In this document: positions 15,544 to 23,548 of the stretch, piece by piece
Numbering within the stretch: the stretch's first letter is position 1
How the letters are laid out: each line of letters begins with the position of its first letter
NCBI GenBank assembly: GCA_905214725.1
Contig: CAJMNH010000003.1
Span: 1 to 64,000, forward strand
DNA length: 64,000 nucleotides
From: an uncultured bacterium
Lineage (GTDB): Bacteria > Bacteroidota > Bacteroidia > Bacteroidales > Rikenellaceae
Reading direction: 5' to 3'
Notes under the pieces: generated by a model
Database searches by the model: none
What the model saw: only the letters and a program-made list of their open reading frames with translations
What the model was told of the DNA's origin: nothing
Made by a program: the position numbers and the translations under genes

Positions 15544-15912
15544 TGATCGGAGCGGTCGGAACCGATGGAACGATCGGGTAGGGCAGACGCCTTGTCCATG
15601 AGCGTCGACCCGAACTGAAATAATTCCATACGGAATCCTATTGTAATCCCGTCCTGCAACGTATGCGTTGCAGGACGGGATTGTTTTGTGCCGTCTCTAT
15701 GCGGATGCTTGTCGAAGGAGAATTTCTTACGCTTTGATTTTTGTGTATTTTTTTTGTATATTTCGGTTGGAAAGAGGGCGTTAGCTATGGCGTCTCATTC
15801 TTTCTGTCAGATCGGACGAATTGAAAAACCGGTGAAATATTCAAAATTACACGGGCCGAAACGAGATTTTTTAGTCGGGTTACCATTATTCCTAATTCCT
15901 AACGATTAGCGT
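15544..15912. other. Intergenic region with mdh terminator and AT-rich leader
   Basis: The first 145 nt hold the mdh terminator hairpin (15646-15681). The rest is AT-rich and contains TATATTTC near 15760, a one-mismatch -7 box that could serve the small membrane protein genes. A 73-residue open frame at 15688-15909 has no recognisable features and is probably not a gene. Confidence 0.5.
15646..15688 (+). terminator. Rho-independent terminator of mdh
   Basis: A perfect 15-bp stem (ATCCCGTCCTGCAAC with its complement), a 6-nt loop and then TGTTTTG. It ends about 140 nt after the mdh stop. Confidence 0.85.
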
Positions 15913-16158
15913 ATGGATCGGAAACTTATTAACAGGTTGCTATTGAAAAATGCCATTGCATTTGTCGCGTTTTTCCTGTTTTATGCGTACTTGAACGATG
16001 AAGTGACTCCGTTTCCGTTCGTACGGTGTTTGTCGCAGACGCTCTTTACCGTACTATTGCTGATGATGCTCGACTTGTTGGATTACCGTTTTTGTCTCAG
16101 GTATTGGCTCGGCAAACCACGAAACGAGCGTTCGGGAAAGGACGGACGCAAAGCATGA
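15913..16158 (+). CDS. Small two-pass membrane protein, paralogue 1
   Basis: An 81-residue protein with two hydrophobic segments (about residues 11-26 and 41-56) and charged ends. I do not recognise the family. Its layout matches the next gene: a hydrophobic start with K/R-N-A (LLLKNAIAF here, LFLRNAAWW there), a short polar loop and a second segment containing LxxLD near its end. This suggests a tandem duplication. Both genes lie between the mdh and recJ terminators, so they form their own transcription unit. Function unknown. Confidence 0.6.
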   Translation: MDRKLINRLLLKNAIAFVAFFLFYAYLNDEVTPFPFVRCLSQTLFTVLLLMMLDLLDYRFCLRYWLGKPRNERSGKDGRKA

Positions 16159-16235
16159 CTTCCGGCGGATTCGTTGCGACCGCCTTTATCGATAAACCGA
16201 TTAAAGTTCGCGCGAACCCTTAATTCCGTTGCATT

Positions 16236-16457
16236 ATGAATTGCAATCGCAAATGGCCTCTTTTCCTCCGCAATGCCGCGTGGTGGTTCGTTGTGCTGTT
16301 CTTAGTCGATACCGCATTTACGATCTGGATCTGGAAAGAGCCCTATTCGTTGACGCGGACGTTGGAGTACAATCTCTTTCTGGCGTTGGTGTTCGCTGTT
16401 TTGGACTGTTTTTTCGATCCGTTCGAACGAAGAAATAGGATGACAGATCGTGAATGA
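16236..16457 (+). CDS. Small two-pass membrane protein, paralogue 2
   Basis: A 73-residue protein with two membrane segments (about residues 14-31 and 46-61) followed by a charged tail (DPFERRNRMTDRE). It resembles the preceding small protein in size, topology and several positions and begins 77 nt after it. A bidirectional terminator follows at 16464-16495. No function can be assigned. Confidence 0.6.
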   Translation: MNCNRKWPLFLRNAAWWFVVLFLVDTAFTIWIWKEPYSLTRTLEYNLFLALVFAVLDCFFDPFERRNRMTDRE

Positions 16458-16463
16458 CAACAA

Positions 16464-16500
16464 CGAAGCGGCCGGATCATTGTCCGGCCGCTTCGCTGTT
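16464..16500. terminator. Bidirectional terminator between small membrane genes and recJ
   Basis: A 13-bp stem, CGAAGCGGCCGGA with TCCGGCCGCTTCG, and a 6-nt loop. It sits between the plus-strand small gene (stop at 16457) and the end of recJ (16515) and can serve both directions. The flanking T runs are weak. Confidence 0.7.
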
Positions 16501-16514
16501 CCTTCGCTTTCGCG

Positions 16515-18278
16515 CTATTTTTCCACTCGCTTGATATCCTTGATGCGCAGCTGCGTCGAGACCGTGCCGCGGTAGTGGTTTTCCACGATCTGGTAGCATA
16601 CGTCCACCGGCCGCCCCGAACGAATCCATTCGAAATGTTCCGGCTGCTGGAAGGCGATGCACTGCAAGGTTGTGTTGGGCTTCTGCCGCTGCGTGAGGTC
16701 CATGCGCAGGTGTTCGCACTCGGCGCCTACGAGCTTCGCGTCGCCGCGGTTGCTGACGCAGCGCGTAGCGAAGATCGGCGCGGCATTGCCCGGCCCGAAG
16801 GGCTCGAAGCGTTTCAGCTCGCGCCGGAACGCCGGCGTGATCTCCGAAAAGAGCAGTTCGGCGTCGACGTCCACCTGCGGAATGAGCATCTGCGGATCGA
16901 TATTCTCCTCGACGTAGGCGTTGAACCGTCGCGTGAACTCGACGACGTTCTCCGGTTTCATCGTTAATCCTGCGGCGTACATGTGCCCTCCGAAGTTTTC
17001 CAGCAGGTCGGCGCAGGACTCCACGGCCTGATAGAGGTCGAATCCCGGCACCGAACGGGCCGAACCCGTTGCGAAGCCGTTGCTCTGCGTCAGTACGACC
17101 GTCGGCCGGAAGTAGGTCTCAATCAGGCGCGAAGCGACGATTCCGACGATTCCCTTCATCCACTTGGGGTTGTAGATGACGGTGCTTTTGCGGTTTTTCA
17201 GTTCGGGATCGCCCTCGATGATCTCGTGGGCCTCCTGCGTCACGTGGCGGTCGATCGACTTGCGATCCTGATTGAAGGCGTCGATGATCGAGCCGTAGTC
17301 TTCGGCGTCGCTTTCGTTGTTCTCGACGAGCAGGTTCACGGCGGCGTATCCGCCCGACGGCGCGGCGTTTTCGTCGTGTTCGTCCATGCGCATACGGCCG
17401 GCGGCGTTGATGCGCGGTCCGATCTTGAAGACGATGTCGTCGATGGTGATCGAATGCTTGTTCAGCCCGCAGATCTTGATGATCGACAGCAGGCCCTTCG
17501 ACGGAGCGCGGTTGAGCAGTTCCAGCCCGTAGTGGGCCAAAATGCGGTTTTCGCCCACCAGCGGTACGATGTCCGAGGCGATACTCACCACGAGCAGATC
17601 CAGCAGCGGGGCGATCGTCGAAAAGGGCATCCCGTTCTTCTGGGCATAGGCCTGCACCAATTTGAATCCTACGCCGCAGCCCGACAGTTCGTCGAACGGG
17701 TAGGTGCAGTCGGTGCGTTTGGGATCGAGAACGGCTACCGCACGGGGAATCTCCTCGGCGGGGAGGTGATGGTCGCAGATGATGAAATCCACGCCCTGAG
17801 TCTTCGCATAGGCTACCTTCTCCGTGGCTTTGATGCCGCAGTCGAGGGCGATGATCAGCGTCACGCCCTTGCGGGCGGCGTAATCGATTCCCTTGACGGA
17901 GATACCGTACCCTTCGGTGTAGCGGTCCGGTATGTAAAAGAGCAGGTTGCGGTGGCCGATGTGGCGCAAAAACTTGTAGACCAGCGCCACGGCCGTCGTT
18001 CCGTCCACGTCGTAGTCGCCGTAAACCATGATCTTCTCTTGGTTCCGAACGGCTGTTTCGACGCGCTCCACGGCGCGCTCCATGTCCTTCATCAGAAAGG
18101 GGTCATGGAGGTCCGAGAGCTGTGGGTTGAAGAACGAATGAACCTTTTCTTCGGTGTCTATGCCTCTTTGTACGAGCAGGTTAGCCAACACGGGCGAAAT
18201 CCGCAACGCAGAGGCGAGCGCCTCCACGGTCGCGGGGTCGCCTTGCGGTTTGACAACCCATCTTTTTTCTATAGGCAT
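16515..18278 (-). CDS. recJ: Single-stranded-DNA-specific exonuclease RecJ
   Basis: RecJ degrades single-stranded DNA 5' to 3' in RecF-pathway recombination, mismatch repair and base excision repair. The 587-residue length fits. The DHH phosphoesterase motifs are visible: MVYGDYDVDGTTA (motif I, about residue 85), IALDCGIK and the DHH box ICDHHLP (about 160), then RINAAGRM in the DHHA1 region. The C-terminal ~120 residues correspond to the OB-fold domain. It starts five nucleotides after the lipB stop, so it is the last gene of a lipA-lipB-recJ operon. Confidence 0.96.
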   Translation of the reverse strand: MPIEKRWVVKPQGDPATVEALASALRISPVLANLLVQRGIDTEEKVHSFFNPQLSDLHDPFLMKDMERAVERVETAVRNQEKIMVYGDYDVDGTTAVALVYKFLRHIGHRNLLFYIPDRYTEGYGISVKGIDYAARKGVTLIIALDCGIKATEKVAYAKTQGVDFIICDHHLPAEEIPRAVAVLDPKRTDCTYPFDELSGCGVGFKLVQAYAQKNGMPFSTIAPLLDLLVVSIASDIVPLVGENRILAHYGLELLNRAPSKGLLSIIKICGLNKHSITIDDIVFKIGPRINAAGRMRMDEHDENAAPSGGYAAVNLLVENNESDAEDYGSIIDAFNQDRKSIDRHVTQEAHEIIEGDPELKNRKSTVIYNPKWMKGIVGIVASRLIETYFRPTVVLTQSNGFATGSARSVPGFDLYQAVESCADLLENFGGHMYAAGLTMKPENVVEFTRRFNAYVEENIDPQMLIPQVDVDAELLFSEITPAFRRELKRFEPFGPGNAAPIFATRCVSNRGDAKLVGAECEHLRMDLTQRQKPNTTLQCIAFQQPEHFEWIRSGRPVDVCYQIVENHYRGTVSTQLRIKDIKRVEK

Positions 18279-18283
18279 ACTGT

Positions 18284-18967
18284 TTAATTATTATATATTT
18301 TAACATTTAATCTCTCGCTTAAAATTTTCACAATCAGTTCCTTCGCTTCGTCCGTCGAAACCTTGCGGCCCGTTTCCCGTTCGATCGAGGTCACGCCCCG
18401 ATCGGCGAATCCGCAGGGATTGATGTACTGAAACCACTCCAGATCGGTAGCGACATTGAGGGCGAAGCCGTGCATGGTAATAAAACGCGATGCGCGAACC
18501 CCTATTGCGCAGATCTTGCGCGGCGCAGCGCCCTCTTCGGCGATCCAGACGCCCGAGGCGCCTGCGATACGGCCGCCGCGGATACCGTAACGGCCCACGA
18601 CCTCGATGACGCTCTCTTCCAGCCGGTCGATGTAGTCCCTCAGCCCTATTCCCAGCCTTTCGAGATCGAGGATCGGGTAGCAGACCACCTGCCCCGGCCC
18701 GTGAAAGGTGATGTCGCCTCCGCGGTCGATGTGGTAATATTCGGCTCCCTTCGATCGCAGAAACTCCTCGCCGACGAGCAGATTCTGTGCCTTGCCGCTC
18801 TTGCCGAGCGTGTAGACCGGCGGATGCTCGACCGTAAGGAGCCAACCCGCTTCTTCCGACGCTTCGCCCCTGCGGGCCGTGAGCGCGTCGAACAACCGCT
18901 GCTGATACTCCCAGCAGTCGCGGTAGGGCATCTGTCCCAAGTCGATGAACCGAACAACCATAGCCAT
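18284..18967 (-). CDS. lipB: Octanoyltransferase LipB
   Basis: LipB moves the octanoyl group from octanoyl-ACP to lipoyl domains of 2-oxoacid dehydrogenases and the glycine cleavage H protein, the step before LipA. Signature blocks are GGDITFHGPGQVVCYPI, the catalytic lysine region KICAIGVRAS with MHGFALNV, and the catalytic cysteine in INPCGFADRGVTS. I chose the ATG at 18967 (227 residues). The frame opens at 19060, but the extra 31 residues are encoded by the AT-rich repetitive gap after lipA. An ATG at 18961 is also possible. Confidence 0.95.
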   Translation of the reverse strand: MAMVVRFIDLGQMPYRDCWEYQQRLFDALTARRGEASEEAGWLLTVEHPPVYTLGKSGKAQNLLVGEEFLRSKGAEYYHIDRGGDITFHGPGQVVCYPILDLERLGIGLRDYIDRLEESVIEVVGRYGIRGGRIAGASGVWIAEEGAAPRKICAIGVRASRFITMHGFALNVATDLEWFQYINPCGFADRGVTSIERETGRKVSTDEAKELIVKILSERLNVKIYNN

Positions 18968-19056
18968 TTGACAATCAATAGTTAACAATTCACAATCATT
19001 TTCAATTGACAATCTCCGTTCCGGTTCGCCGAATATGATTGTAAATCGTTTAATCG
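18968..19056 (-). other. AT-rich gap with repeated TTGACAAT/AATTGT words
   Basis: This 89-nt spacer between lipA and lipB contains TTGACAATC, AACAATTCACAATC and AATTGACAATC in quick succession. It is more AT-rich than the genes on either side. Similar short words are common between genes in Bacteroidales. No hairpin with a T run is seen, so co-transcription is still likely. Confidence 0.45.
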
Positions 19057-19938
19057 TCAATTGTTAATTGCCTCGAGCGCCTCCTGAGCCCGATACGACG
19101 AGCGCACCATCGGTGCGCTTGCGCAGTAATCGAACCCCATGGCGAGCGCCTGCCGCCGGTATGCTTCGAATTTTTCAGGAGTGATGTATTCCGCAACGGG
19201 ATAGTGCTCCAGCGTGGGTCGAAGATACTGGCCGAGGGTGACGATCCTCACGCCTGCGTCGCGCAGGTCGTGCAGGGTTCGTACCACCTCGTCATCGCTC
19301 TCGCCGAGACCGACCATCAGGCCGCTTTTTGTCACGACACCGCGTTGTGCGAGCTGTTCCAGCGTTGCCAGAGAGGTCGCGTAACGGGCGCGCGAACGCA
19401 CCTGCGGGGTGAGTCGCTCGACGGTTTCGATGTTGTGCCCGATGATCTCGGGCTTCGCCGCCGCCACCGTGTCCAACAACTCGGTGCGGGCGTCGAAATC
19501 TGGAATAAGGAGCTCAATTGTTGCGTCGTGATTCTCTCGACGGATGGCTGCGACGGTCGCGGCCCAGTGACGGGCGCCTTGGTCGGCCAAGTCATCACGT
19601 GTAACGGATGTTACGACAACGTGCCGAAGCCTCATCAGCCGTACGCTGCGGGCCAGTTGTTCGGGTTCGGTCTCGTCCGGCGGAAGCGGACGCCCCGTGC
19701 GCGTGGCACAGAAACGGCAACTTCGGGTGCAAACGTCGCCCAAGATCATGAAGGTAGCTGTCCGGCGACTCCAGCATTCGGCTTTGTTCGGGCACATTCC
19801 GCTGCTGCAAATCGTGTGCAGGGCGTGTTCCCGGACGATTCGGTCCACTTCGGCAAATTGCGTCGTACGGTGGAGGCGTATCTTAAGCCAGCCGGGTTTT
19901 TTCGCTACGTCTACCTTGTTGTCATACAACTTCGGCAT
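19057..19938 (-). CDS. lipA: Lipoyl synthase LipA
   Basis: LipA is a radical-SAM enzyme that inserts two sulfur atoms into protein-bound octanoyl groups. Both iron-sulfur sites are visible. The auxiliary cluster motif is CSSGMCPNKAEC (about residues 44-55). The radical-SAM motif is CTRSCRFC (about 71-78). VTSVTRDDLADQGA and VGLGESDDEV are further family blocks. The third auxiliary element near the C-terminus is VRSSYRAQE. Length 293 is typical. It is the first gene of lipA-lipB-recJ, with its own promoter just upstream. Confidence 0.97.
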   Translation of the reverse strand: MPKLYDNKVDVAKKPGWLKIRLHRTTQFAEVDRIVREHALHTICSSGMCPNKAECWSRRTATFMILGDVCTRSCRFCATRTGRPLPPDETEPEQLARSVRLMRLRHVVVTSVTRDDLADQGARHWAATVAAIRRENHDATIELLIPDFDARTELLDTVAAAKPEIIGHNIETVERLTPQVRSRARYATSLATLEQLAQRGVVTKSGLMVGLGESDDEVVRTLHDLRDAGVRIVTLGQYLRPTLEHYPVAEYITPEKFEAYRRQALAMGFDYCASAPMVRSSYRAQEALEAINN

Positions 19939-19964
19939 TTAAGTTCATTATTTTCCAATTGATG

Positions 19965-19972
19965 CAAATATA
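19965..19972 (-). promoter_or_regulatory. -7 box of lipA-lipB-recJ promoter
   Basis: On the minus strand the box reads TATATTTG, a perfect TAnnTTTG. A TTG triplet lies 19 nt further upstream (complement of 19992-19994) at the place of the -33 element. The leader to the lipA ATG would be about 20 nt. Confidence 0.65.
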
Positions 19973-20062
19973 CGAAAAAAAACAATACGGTCAACTCCGC
20001 ACCATAAAATTCGCCGCTTTCCGTTCTTTTTGAAAACGCGCCGCGAGAGATGTCGCAACTAT

Positions 20063-20149
20063 TTCGTATCTTTGGCTTCGCCTTAGATACTTCGGTCTCG
20101 GCATAATCAAGCTGGCGCTTGCTTCTGCGCTCGACTTTTCGTATCTTTG
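20063..20149 (+). repeat. Promoter-associated dispersed repeat, copy 2, upstream of the flippase operon
   Basis: TTTCGTATCTTTG occurs at 20063-20075, and TTTTCGTATCTTTG ends at 20149, so two perfect -7 boxes (20067-20074 and 20142-20149) bracket the element. Between them lies CTCGGCATA, a dyad AAGC-TGGC-GCTT and TCTGCGCTCG (20097-20133). These ends match the repeat at 13145-13180 in the opposite orientation. The second -7 box is 40 nt before the flippase ATG and probably drives the operon. Confidence 0.65.
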
Positions 20150-20189
20150 CAGGATAAAACGCCTTGTGCGCAGGGCCGATTGAGGGAAC

Positions 20190-21689
20190 ATGCTTGAAAA
20201 GCTAGCCAAACAGACCGCCGTTTACGGCATCAGCACGATTGTGGTGCGTTTTCTGAGCTACCTGCTCACCCCCTTCTATACCCGGGTGTTCGGGCAGGAG
20301 ACCTACGGCATCGTCACCGACGTCTATGCGCTGATTCCCTTCGCGCTGGTGGTGCTGACGATGGGTCTCGAATCGGCTTATTTCCGCTTTGCGGCGCGGG
20401 CCGACGCCCGTGCGGCGGAAGCGGGCGGAACGGCGGACGAGATCGCGGCGCGGGCGCGGGCGGGCAAACGGCGTCTTTTCGCCACGACATGGGGCGTGAC
20501 GCTGCTTGCGTCGTCGCTCTTTTTCCTGCTTGCGGCTCTCGGTCGCGATCGGGTGGCGGCGTGGATGGGCGAGGCTTACGTGGCGCATCCCGAGTACGTC
20601 GTTTGGGTGGCGGCTATCGTCTGGTTCGACGTAGCGGCCTGCATTCCCTTCTCGCGGCTTCGGGAGCAGGGACGGGCGATGACTTTCGTCGGGATCAAGG
20701 CGCTGAGCGTCGTGATCAACGTGACGCTGGCTTTCGGTTTCGGATTTGCCGGACTGTACGGTACGTCGTTCGGCGTGGGTTGGGTCTTTGTGGCCAATCT
20801 GATCGCCAGCGTGCTGACCTTCTGCGTGATCCTGCTGACGACCGACCGTACGGTGCCGCGCATCGACGGACGGTTGCTGGCGACGGTGTTGGTCTATTCG
20901 CTGCCGCTGCTCGTCAGCGGCGTAGCGGGTACGGCCAACGAGTTCATCGACCGGCAGATGATCAAGTACCTCGTCCCTGTGGGGGCGATGGCGCAGCTGG
21001 GAATCTACGGCGCCATTACGAAGATCGCCGTGGTGATGATGCTCTTCACGCAGATGTACCGTTTGGCGGCCGAACCCTTTTTTCTGGCCGACTACAAGAA
21101 GAGCGATTTCGTGGCGATGAACGCGGCGGCGTTGAAATACTATGTGATGGCCTCGATGTTCATCTTTTTGGGCATCGCGCTCTTCAAGGATGTGTTCGCC
21201 CTGATCGTGGGGGCCGATTTCCGCGAGGGAATTTTCATCCTGCCGGTAGTGCTGGGGGCCAACGTGCTGAGCGGCGTATGGCTGAACCTGTCGTTCTGGT
21301 ACAAACGCGAGGAGCGGACGCAGTTCGCCATGTGGGTCACCTTTACGGGGTTGTTCTTCACCGTCGTGATGAATGTGGCGCTTGTGCCGACGATGGGCTA
21401 CGTGGGTGCGGCGTGGGCGCGGCTGGCGAGCGAGGCGGCGATGGTCGCCGTGAGCTACTGGCTCAACCGACGCTATTTCCCCACGCCCTATGACCTGCGT
21501 CGTATCGGCGAATATGTCGGGCTGGGGTTGTGCGCCTTTTTCGCGAGTGCGATTTTTGCACGGTACGTTCCCGTGCGCGGCGCGGAATATGCGGTGAATC
21601 TCGCGCTGTTCGGTCTCTTCGGCCTTTTTGCCGTGCGGCGCGAGCAGATCGATCTGGGACGACTCTGGCGGTCGGTCGTGAAACGATAA
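20190..21689 (+). CDS. Polysaccharide/oligosaccharide flippase (MOP superfamily)
   Basis: A 499-residue inner-membrane protein with about 12-14 hydrophobic segments, of the Wzx/polysaccharide biosynthesis type in the MOP exporter superfamily. Such proteins flip undecaprenyl-linked sugar repeat units or lipid II across the membrane. The N-terminal LAKQTAVYGISTIVVRFLSY and PFYTRVFGQETYG are typical of the Bacteroidetes branch. It stands first in a long operon and is not near glycosyltransferases, so the substrate is unclear. MurJ-like lipid II transport cannot be excluded. Confidence 0.85.
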   Translation: MLEKLAKQTAVYGISTIVVRFLSYLLTPFYTRVFGQETYGIVTDVYALIPFALVVLTMGLESAYFRFAARADARAAEAGGTADEIAARARAGKRRLFATTWGVTLLASSLFFLLAALGRDRVAAWMGEAYVAHPEYVVWVAAIVWFDVAACIPFSRLREQGRAMTFVGIKALSVVINVTLAFGFGFAGLYGTSFGVGWVFVANLIASVLTFCVILLTTDRTVPRIDGRLLATVLVYSLPLLVSGVAGTANEFIDRQMIKYLVPVGAMAQLGIYGAITKIAVVMMLFTQMYRLAAEPFFLADYKKSDFVAMNAAALKYYVMASMFIFLGIALFKDVFALIVGADFREGIFILPVVLGANVLSGVWLNLSFWYKREERTQFAMWVTFTGLFFTVVMNVALVPTMGYVGAAWARLASEAAMVAVSYWLNRRYFPTPYDLRRIGEYVGLGLCAFFASAIFARYVPVRGAEYAVNLALFGLFGLFAVRREQIDLGRLWRSVVKR

Positions 21690-21699
21690 AAAAGGAAAA

Positions 21700-21885
21700 A
21701 TGGAAGCCAAGAATAAGTTATTGATCCTGTTGCTGAGCTTCGCGATTTTCGTCGTGGGCGTCTGGGCGTTGTACAGCGAGCCGAGCGTAATGCGCAACAG
21801 CCTGCTGGCCGCATCGATCATGGGGCTGGTCGCCATCGCCGTGATGCAGACGATGCGCGTGATAAACCGCAACAAAAAACGATAA
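21700..21885 (+). CDS. Small membrane protein, 61 residues
   Basis: Two hydrophobic segments (about residues 7-23 and 34-49) separated by SEPSVMRNS, with lysine/arginine-rich ends. It lies 10 nt after the flippase and 6 nt before holB, so it is translated within the operon. I do not recognise the family and cannot assign a function. The tight fit and clean topology support it being a real gene. Confidence 0.65.
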   Translation: MEAKNKLLILLLSFAIFVVGVWALYSEPSVMRNSLLAASIMGLVAIAVMQTMRVINRNKKR

Positions 21886-21891
21886 CGAAGC

Positions 21892-23037
21892 ATGCAGTTT
21901 CGGGATATCATCGGTCAGGAGGAGCTCAAACAGCGTTTGGTTGCAAGCGTCGAGGCGGGGCGCGTGAGCCATGCGCAGCTCTTTACGGGCGCGTCGGGCG
22001 CGGGAACCCTGCCGCTTGCGGTAGCCTATGCCCAGTACCTCAATTGCCGGCATCGCGCGGACGGCGACTCGTGCGGCGAGTGTCCCGATTGCCGGCAGAT
22101 CGCTGCATTGGCGCATCCCGACCTGCATTTGGTTTTTCCGGTCAACAAGCAGGGAAAGAAATCGGGTGAAATCGTTACTTCGGACGCTTTCCTGCCGTTG
22201 TTCCGTACGGTTTTCGCGCGCTCGAACGGTTATTTTTCACCGCAGGAGTGGTACGACGCCCTCGATCTGGGCAAGACCCTGCGCGGCGCCATCTCGGCCC
22301 GCGAGGCCGACGAGATCATTCGCAAGCTCTCGTTCAAGAGTTTCGAGGCGGAGTACAAGGTGATGCTCGTCTGGCTGCCGGAGACGATGAACGAGGAGGC
22401 CTCCAACAAGATTCTCAAGATTCTGGAGGAGCCGTGGGAGAAGACTGTTTTTCTGCTGGTGAGCGAAGCGCCCGACCGGTTGTTGCAGACGATCCTGTCC
22501 CGCACGCAGGAGGTCGCCGTGCCGCGTCTCTCGACCGATGTGTTGGAGGCTGTGGCGGCGCGGCGGGGAGAGACCGATCCGGCGCGGCGGCACAACCTCG
22601 CGCGGCTGGCCGGCGGCGATTACCTCACCTTGCAGCGGCTGCTGGCGGGCGAGGACGATGAACTGACGCGCGACTGTTTCGGCCTGTTCTGTTCGCTCAT
22701 GCGGCTGAGTTACAACGACAAGCATCTCGAACTCGTGGCGTGGGCCGAGGAGGTGGCTCTCCTTACGCGCGAGCAGCAGCGGGCGTTCCTGCGTCATACG
22801 GCGCGTCTGCTGCGCGAGAGTTACATGCTCCATGCCGGATTGACTGACATCAGTTACCTGTGGGGCGCCGAAGCTGATTTCTGCGGGAAATTCGCCCCCT
22901 TTATCGGCAACGAGAACGTGGAATTTCTGCTCCAAGAGGTCGAGCAGGCGATGCGGCAGATTACGCAGAACGGCAATCCGACGATCGTGTTCACTCACTT
23001 TGCACTGAGCGTGAGCAAACGGATTCGACGAAGATAA
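21892..23037 (+). CDS. holB: DNA polymerase III subunit delta' (HolB)
   Basis: Delta' is the stator of the clamp-loader complex that places the beta clamp on DNA. The N-terminal AAA+ domain starts FRDIIGQEELKQRL. The four-cysteine zinc module is at about residues 50-66 (CRHRADGDSCGECPDC). NEEASNKILKILEEPWEKT and a LLQTILSRTQ sensor block follow. The Walker A position reads TGASGAGTLPLA, lacking the usual lysine, so ATP binding is not expected. That agrees with delta' being a non-ATPase subunit. Length 381 is normal for Bacteroidetes. Confidence 0.92.
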   Translation: MQFRDIIGQEELKQRLVASVEAGRVSHAQLFTGASGAGTLPLAVAYAQYLNCRHRADGDSCGECPDCRQIAALAHPDLHLVFPVNKQGKKSGEIVTSDAFLPLFRTVFARSNGYFSPQEWYDALDLGKTLRGAISAREADEIIRKLSFKSFEAEYKVMLVWLPETMNEEASNKILKILEEPWEKTVFLLVSEAPDRLLQTILSRTQEVAVPRLSTDVLEAVAARRGETDPARRHNLARLAGGDYLTLQRLLAGEDDELTRDCFGLFCSLMRLSYNDKHLELVAWAEEVALLTREQQRAFLRHTARLLRESYMLHAGLTDISYLWGAEADFCGKFAPFIGNENVEFLLQEVEQAMRQITQNGNPTIVFTHFALSVSKRIRRR

Positions 23038-23050
23038 ATAGACGGACGAT

Positions 23051-23548
23051 ATGGCGCGTGTGGTACTTTTGACGGGAGGGAACGTCGGCGATGTGAAAGA
23101 GCGTCTGCGCAGTGCACAGCGGTTGATCAATAGCCGCATCGGGGCTGTGCTGCGCTGTTCGCACTGCTACGAAAGCGCGCCGTGGGGTTTCGAGGCCGCG
23201 CAACCGTTTATCAATCAGGTGCTGGTGTCGGAGACCGATCTCGCGCCGCACGAAGTGTTGGCGGAGGTTCTGCGTATCGAGCGGGAATTGGGTCGCAACC
23301 GCGCTGCCGAGGTGGTCGAGAAGGCCGCTACGGGGCAGCGTTACGTTTCGCGACCGATCGATATCGACATTCTGCTCTACGGCGACGAGGTGATCGGGAC
23401 GCCCGATCTGACGATCCCCCATCCCGGTATCGCCGAGCGCGAGTTCGTTCTCACGCCGCTGTGCGAGGTGCTGCGCGAGCGGCGTCATCCCGTGCTGGGG
23501 CTTACGATGGGCGAGCTGCGCGATAATCTGTTAAGGAAAACAAAATGA
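23051..23548 (+). CDS. folK: Hydroxymethyldihydropterin pyrophosphokinase FolK
   Basis: FolK transfers pyrophosphate from ATP to 6-hydroxymethyl-7,8-dihydropterin in folate synthesis. The 165-residue protein begins with LLTGGNVGDVKERL, a form of the family's GSNxGD start. It carries RPIDIDILLYGDEVI (about 100-114) and PHPGIAEREFVLTPL, the catalytic and pterin-binding blocks. Its last four bases overlap the start of the next gene (ATGA), which indicates translational coupling. folC, another folate gene, lies elsewhere in the window (54.7 kb). Confidence 0.96.
   Translation: MARVVLLTGGNVGDVKERLRSAQRLINSRIGAVLRCSHCYESAPWGFEAAQPFINQVLVSETDLAPHEVLAEVLRIERELGRNRAAEVVEKAATGQRYVSRPIDIDILLYGDEVIGTPDLTIPHPGIAEREFVLTPLCEVLRERRHPVLGLTMGELRDNLLRKTK

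Noticed and set aside
15688..15909. 73-residue frame after the mdh terminator
   Set aside because: Starts at the terminator's T run, with no family or membrane pattern distinct from AT-rich noise.
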